A stretch of DNA of 9,051 nt from DASXYU01 sp036502295 (GTDB lineage: Bacteria > Actinomycetota > Actinomycetes > Mycobacteriales > Jatrophihabitantaceae). Positions 7,052 to 9,051 of the stretch are shown one piece after another (the stretch's first letter is position 1; every line of letters begins with the position of its first letter). The notes below the pieces were generated by a model. The model worked only from the letters and a program-made list of their open reading frames with translations, was not told where the DNA came from and made no database searches. Position numbers and translations under genes: made by a program. The stretch covers positions 1 through 9,051 of the forward strand of contig DASXYU010000080.1 in assembly GCA_036502295.1 (NCBI GenBank). Reading direction: 5' to 3'.

Positions 7052-7453
7052 CTATGCGCCGAGTAGCTCTGCGGCGAGTGCGGTGATGCGGGACTTGATG
7101 TCATCGCGCACCTCGCGGACCACCTCGATCGGCTGTCCTGCGGGGTCGGTAAGCTCCCAGTCCTCGTAGCGCTTGCCCGGGTAGAACGGGCAGGTGTCGC
7201 CGCAGCCCATCGTGATGACGACGTCGGCCTGTTGCACGGAGTCAGTCGTGAGCAGCTTGGGTTCTTCGCCCGTGATGTCGATGCCCTCTTCGCGCATCGC
7301 TTCGACGGCGATCGGGTTGATCTGATTGGCGGGTTCGGAGCCGGCCGAGCGCACGTCGATCCGGTCACCCGCGATCGCGGCGAGAAAGCCCGCAGCCATC
7401 TGGGAGCGTCCTGCATTGTGCACGCAGACGAAGAGGACGGTGGGCTTGCTCAT
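7052..7453 (-). CDS. arsC: Arsenate reductase ArsC (low-molecular-weight phosphatase fold)
   Basis: A 133-residue cytosolic enzyme that reduces arsenate to arsenite. The P-loop CVHNAGRS at 10-17 has the nucleophile Cys10 and Arg16. Cys84 and Cys88 sit in MGCGDTCP (82-89), and Asp103 in TDPAG is the likely general acid. This is the phosphatase-derived class, not the glutaredoxin-type ArsC of E. coli. Thioredoxin-linked relatives (S. aureus pI258, Cys10/82/89) use a cysteine relay. Actinobacterial relatives can be mycothiol/mycoredoxin-linked; which route applies here is not decided by sequence. The ATG overlaps the aquaporin stop as ATGA, with GAGAGG 10 nt upstream. An 11-bp near-repeat spans the stop codon, so read-through would add only LLGK. 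Confidence 0.93.
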   Translation of the reverse strand: MSKPTVLFVCVHNAGRSQMAAGFLAAIAGDRIDVRSAGSEPANQINPIAVEAMREEGIDITGEEPKLLTTDSVQQADVVITMGCGDTCPFYPGKRYEDWELTDPAGQPIEVVREVRDDIKSRITALAAELLGA

Positions 7454-8127
7454 GCTGTGACTGCCTCTCGGGAGGTCGGGTAGAGCGCGCGGATGAGGAG
7501 ATAGCCGAGGACGCCACCGAGGAGTTGCGCGAGGACGAAGCCGGTGACTGAGGCGGGTGCGATCCCGGCGAAGGTGTCGGAGAACATCCGCGCAACGGTG
7601 ACCGCCGGGTTGGCGAAGCTGGTGGAGCTGGTGAACCAGTAGGCGGCGGTGATGTAGCCGGCGACGGCGTAGGCCACGCGGCCGACGCTGTGACCGCGGG
7701 CGGCGCCGAAGATGACGAGCAGCAGGCCCAGGGTCGCCACGACCTCGGCGAGCCAGACGCTCGAGCCGGAGCGGTGGTGGGTCGAAACGGTCACGGCCGA
7801 GAGGTCGAACATCAGGTTGGCGATGAGCGCGCCGACGATCCCACCGGCGAGCTGAGCGGCGATGAGCGCCGCCGCGTCGCGGGTGGTGAGCGTGCCGAGG
7901 GCGCGCTCGACGAGCGTGACGACGGGATTGAACGCAGCAGAGACGGGCTGCAGCGCGAGGATCAGTGCAACCAGTGCCGCGCCGGTGACGAGTGCGTTCT
8001 CGAGCAGTTGGAGCCCGACGTCGGTGGGGGAGAGGCGTTGTGCGGCGATTCCGGAGCCGATGACGGCTGCCACGAGGAACGCGGTGCCGACGAACTCGGC
8101 GAGCGTGCGACGCCAGAGGTCGGTCAC
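7450..8127 (-). CDS. aqpS: Arsenite-channel aquaporin (AqpS-like MIP family)
   Basis: A 225-residue major intrinsic protein with about six membrane helices. The start is GTG 8127, overlapping the arsR stop as GTGA; the frame stays open further upstream, but those codons lie inside arsR and are not coding. The first half-helix motif is NPV (67-69, in AFNPVVTL) instead of NPA; the second is NPA (173-175, in FANPAVTVAR). In ordinary aquaporins and GlpF, Arg directly follows the second NPA as part of the selectivity filter; here that place is Val176. The S. meliloti arsenite channel AqpS is likewise described with Val at the filter Arg position. With arsR before and arsC after, the likely job is passive exit of As(OH)3 made by ArsC. 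Glycerol or water conduction is possible but not suggested by context. Confidence 0.88.
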   Translation of the reverse strand: MTDLWRRTLAEFVGTAFLVAAVIGSGIAAQRLSPTDVGLQLLENALVTGAALVALILALQPVSAAFNPVVTLVERALGTLTTRDAAALIAAQLAGGIVGALIANLMFDLSAVTVSTHHRSGSSVWLAEVVATLGLLLVIFGAARGHSVGRVAYAVAGYITAAYWFTSSTSFANPAVTVARMFSDTFAGIAPASVTGFVLAQLLGGVLGYLLIRALYPTSREAVTA

Positions 8128-8486
8128 GGCGCGGTCGAGCCGATCAGGGAGGCGAGGGCGCCGAGTGCCTCGGTGCTGGCTCGGTAGTAGACCCAGACGC
8201 CGCGCTTGTCGCGCTCCAGCAGTCCCGCTTCGTGCAGCACCTTCAAGTGGTGGGAGATGGTCGGCTGGGAGAGGTCGAAGGCGTCGTTGAGGTTGCAGAC
8301 ACAGGCCTCGCTGTCCTGGTGCGAGGCGACGAGTGACAGCAGCCTGAGCCGCACGGGGTCGGCGAGGGCCTTGAGCAGCGGCGCGATTCGTTCCGCTGCG
8401 TCCTGGGTCAACGGCTCGCGGTTCATCGGGGAGCAGCAGGCCACCGTCTCGACGGGGGTGAGGGTCAGCACCGAAGACTTCGACAT
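8124..8486 (-). CDS. arsR: ArsR-family arsenite-responsive repressor
   Basis: A 120-residue winged-helix repressor that should dissociate from DNA on binding As(III) and so release the operon. The core runs from LKALADPVRLRLL (38-50) through the recognition helix region LSQPTISHHLKVLHEAGLL (72-90) to the wing RGVWVYYR (95-102). Two possible metal sites are visible: an N-terminal pair Cys17-Cys18, as in C. glutamicum ArsR (Cys15/16/55), and Cys62-Val-Cys64, aligned with E. coli Cys32/Cys34. The third E. coli ligand (Cys37) is Asn67 here. The ATG at 8486 has no Shine-Dalgarno and lies next to a promoter-like sequence, suggesting a leaderless mRNA. Starting at Met21 instead would drop the Cys pair, so the longer form is preferred. 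Confidence 0.92.
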   Translation of the reverse strand: MSKSSVLTLTPVETVACCSPMNREPLTQDAAERIAPLLKALADPVRLRLLSLVASHQDSEACVCNLNDAFDLSQPTISHHLKVLHEAGLLERDKRGVWVYYRASTEALGALASLIGSTAP

Positions 8487-8522
8487 GCGTCAATATTGAC
8501 AGTCATCGATGTCTGGGCGCAA
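8487..8522 (-). promoter_or_regulatory. Probable arsR promoter giving a leaderless transcript
   Basis: On the minus strand TTGCGC (plus 8517-8522) and CAATAT (plus 8493-8498) are 18 bp apart. The -10 hexamer ends 6 nt before the arsR ATG, which therefore falls where transcription would start. The lack of any ribosome-binding site fits. Hexamer matches are moderate. Confidence 0.45.
8489..8500. promoter_or_regulatory. Perfect 12-bp palindrome, likely ArsR operator
   Basis: GTCAATATTGAC is fully self-complementary, starts two bases upstream of the arsR ATG and covers the proposed -10, so a bound dimer would block RNA polymerase. A GACAGTC motif overlaps its right end (8498-8504) and recurs at 8533-8539, which might mark a second, weaker site. 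ArsR/SmtB repressors commonly bind AT-rich inverted repeats of this kind. Confidence 0.6.
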
Positions 8523-8561
8523 GGTGGATATCGACAGTCGTGGCAACTATCCCTTCATTGG

Positions 8562-8604
8562 AGAAGGAGCCAACATGGTGACTGACCAACCGGTACCGGT
8601 GTGG
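8562..8604 (+). other. Orphan plus-strand ribosome-binding site and start codon
   Basis: AAGGAG (8564-8569) lies 5 nt before ATG at 8575, the best-formed translation start in the window. The first codons read MVTDQPVPVW, then the frame enters the DNA antisense to the 8605-9051 gene. It stays open to the window end (159 codons) but has the codon statistics of a shadow. The element may be the severed 5' end of a gene once divergent from arsR. Confidence 0.35.
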
Positions 8605-9051
8605 CTACTCCCCAATGATCGGGGCGAACCGGTCGATGATCTTGGTGACTTCGACGGCGATTCGTCTGATTTCAACGACGGTCATCGGCCGCTGGGAATC
8701 GCTCAGCAGTACGTCGATGGTCGGGCGGTGCTTCATCTCCACGGTCGGGTTAGGACCGACCGGAATCATCGAGCAGCGGAGCACTTCTGCGCGGTCATTG
8801 GGCGGATGCAGCCCAAATCCTTCGGGCGCATGATTGCCCGGGGTGGCATCAACGTTGAAATGGAAGTGCCCGAGGCCGATAGAGGCCCCTCCGCGTTCAG
8901 CCTTGAGCGCCGCCGCATATCGGGAGTCGTCAACCCAGATGAGCGCGTCGGACCGGACGACCTTTCCGAGGACGACTCGGTCGTAGTAGCCCATGTAAGC
9001 GGCGAATGCGGGCATGGGGTACCGGTGCTTGTCGACGTTGTTCAGGTAGGC
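8605..9051 (-). CDS. Unrecognised protein, C-terminal part (5' end off window)
   Basis: An open frame of 148 codons enters from the right edge and stops at 8605 (TAG). I do not recognise the family. By hand count, third-position GC is about 83% in the upstream half and about 72% in the downstream half. It exceeds first-position GC, as expected for a real gene on this strand and not on the other. The protein is soluble-looking and mixed alpha/beta, with aromatic residues spread through it: AYMGYYDRVVLGKVV, DALIWVDDSRYAAALKAE, GLGHFHFNVD, and a C-terminal helix VVEIRRIAVEVTKII. The His-Phe-His and nearby Asp could be catalytic or metal-binding; this is speculation. An internal ATG at 9015 is not a likely start because the frame continues through it. 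Overall GC is about 60%, lower than the rest of the window. It runs toward arsR, 118 bp away, without a visible terminator. Confidence 0.65.
   Translation of the reverse strand, partial: AYLNNVDKHRYPMPAFAAYMGYYDRVVLGKVVRSDALIWVDDSRYAAALKAERGGASIGLGHFHFNVDATPGNHAPEGFGLHPPNDRAEVLRCSMIPVGPNPTVEMKHRPTIDVLLSDSQRPMTVVEIRRIAVEVTKIIDRFAPIIGE

Noticed and set aside
8128..8493. N-terminal extension of the aquaporin frame through arsR
   Set aside because: The region encodes ArsR in another frame; the aquaporin starts naturally at GTG 8127 with a GTGA overlap, and the extension is low-complexity basic sequence.
8496..8501. Perfect TTGACA on the plus strand as -35 of a divergent promoter
   Set aside because: No acceptable -10 lies 16-19 bp downstream; the hexamer comes from the palindrome.

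Overview
The window is about 9 kb of high-GC actinobacterial DNA. The order Mycobacteriales (a Gordonia-, Williamsia-, Tsukamurella- or Rhodococcus-like organism) is my best guess. That rests on a DtxR/IdeR-type iron box in front of a corynebacterial-type heme uptake operon, a probable F420-dependent monooxygenase, strong G/C bias at third codon positions, and frequent GTG starts. The genus is inference.

Left part (1-3927, minus strand): an iron-regulated heme import operon read right to left. A near-consensus 19-bp iron box (3877-3895) lies upstream of hmuT (heme-binding lipoprotein), hmuU (permease), hmuV (ATPase) and a fourth gene. The fourth gene encodes a probably exported beta-domain protein with a Pro/Ser/Thr tail that runs off the window. 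All three junctions are 4-base stop/start overlaps (ATGA, ATGA, GTGA), so the genes are probably translationally coupled.

Middle (3928-7031): a luciferase-like monooxygenase on the minus strand ends in a short hairpin just before the iron box. It has a possible mini-ORF overlapping its start. Divergent from it is kup, a 12-helix K+ uptake permease, on the plus strand. The 176-bp gap between them holds an imperfect inverted repeat.

Right part (7052-8522, minus strand): a compact arsenic operon, arsR - aquaporin - arsC, again joined by 4-base overlaps (GTGA, ATGA). The arsenate reductase would make arsenite and the aquaporin would let it out. No Acr3 or ArsB pump is in the window. This is the arrangement known from the Sinorhizobium meliloti aqpS operon. 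arsR appears to be transcribed leaderless from a promoter whose -10 lies inside a perfect 12-bp palindrome, a likely ArsR operator.

Right edge (8523-9051): GC falls to about 60% (182 of 300 bases in 8581-8880 by hand count). Here lies the 3' part of an unrecognised minus-strand gene. Between it and arsR is a strong plus-strand Shine-Dalgarno and ATG that lead into no convincing gene, which suggests a recombination junction that beheaded an older neighbour.

I see no RNA genes, IS elements, CRISPR arrays or tRNAs. Most genes belong to known families. The points most worth checking are the fourth hmu gene, the channel/reductase coupling in the ars operon, and the right-edge junction.
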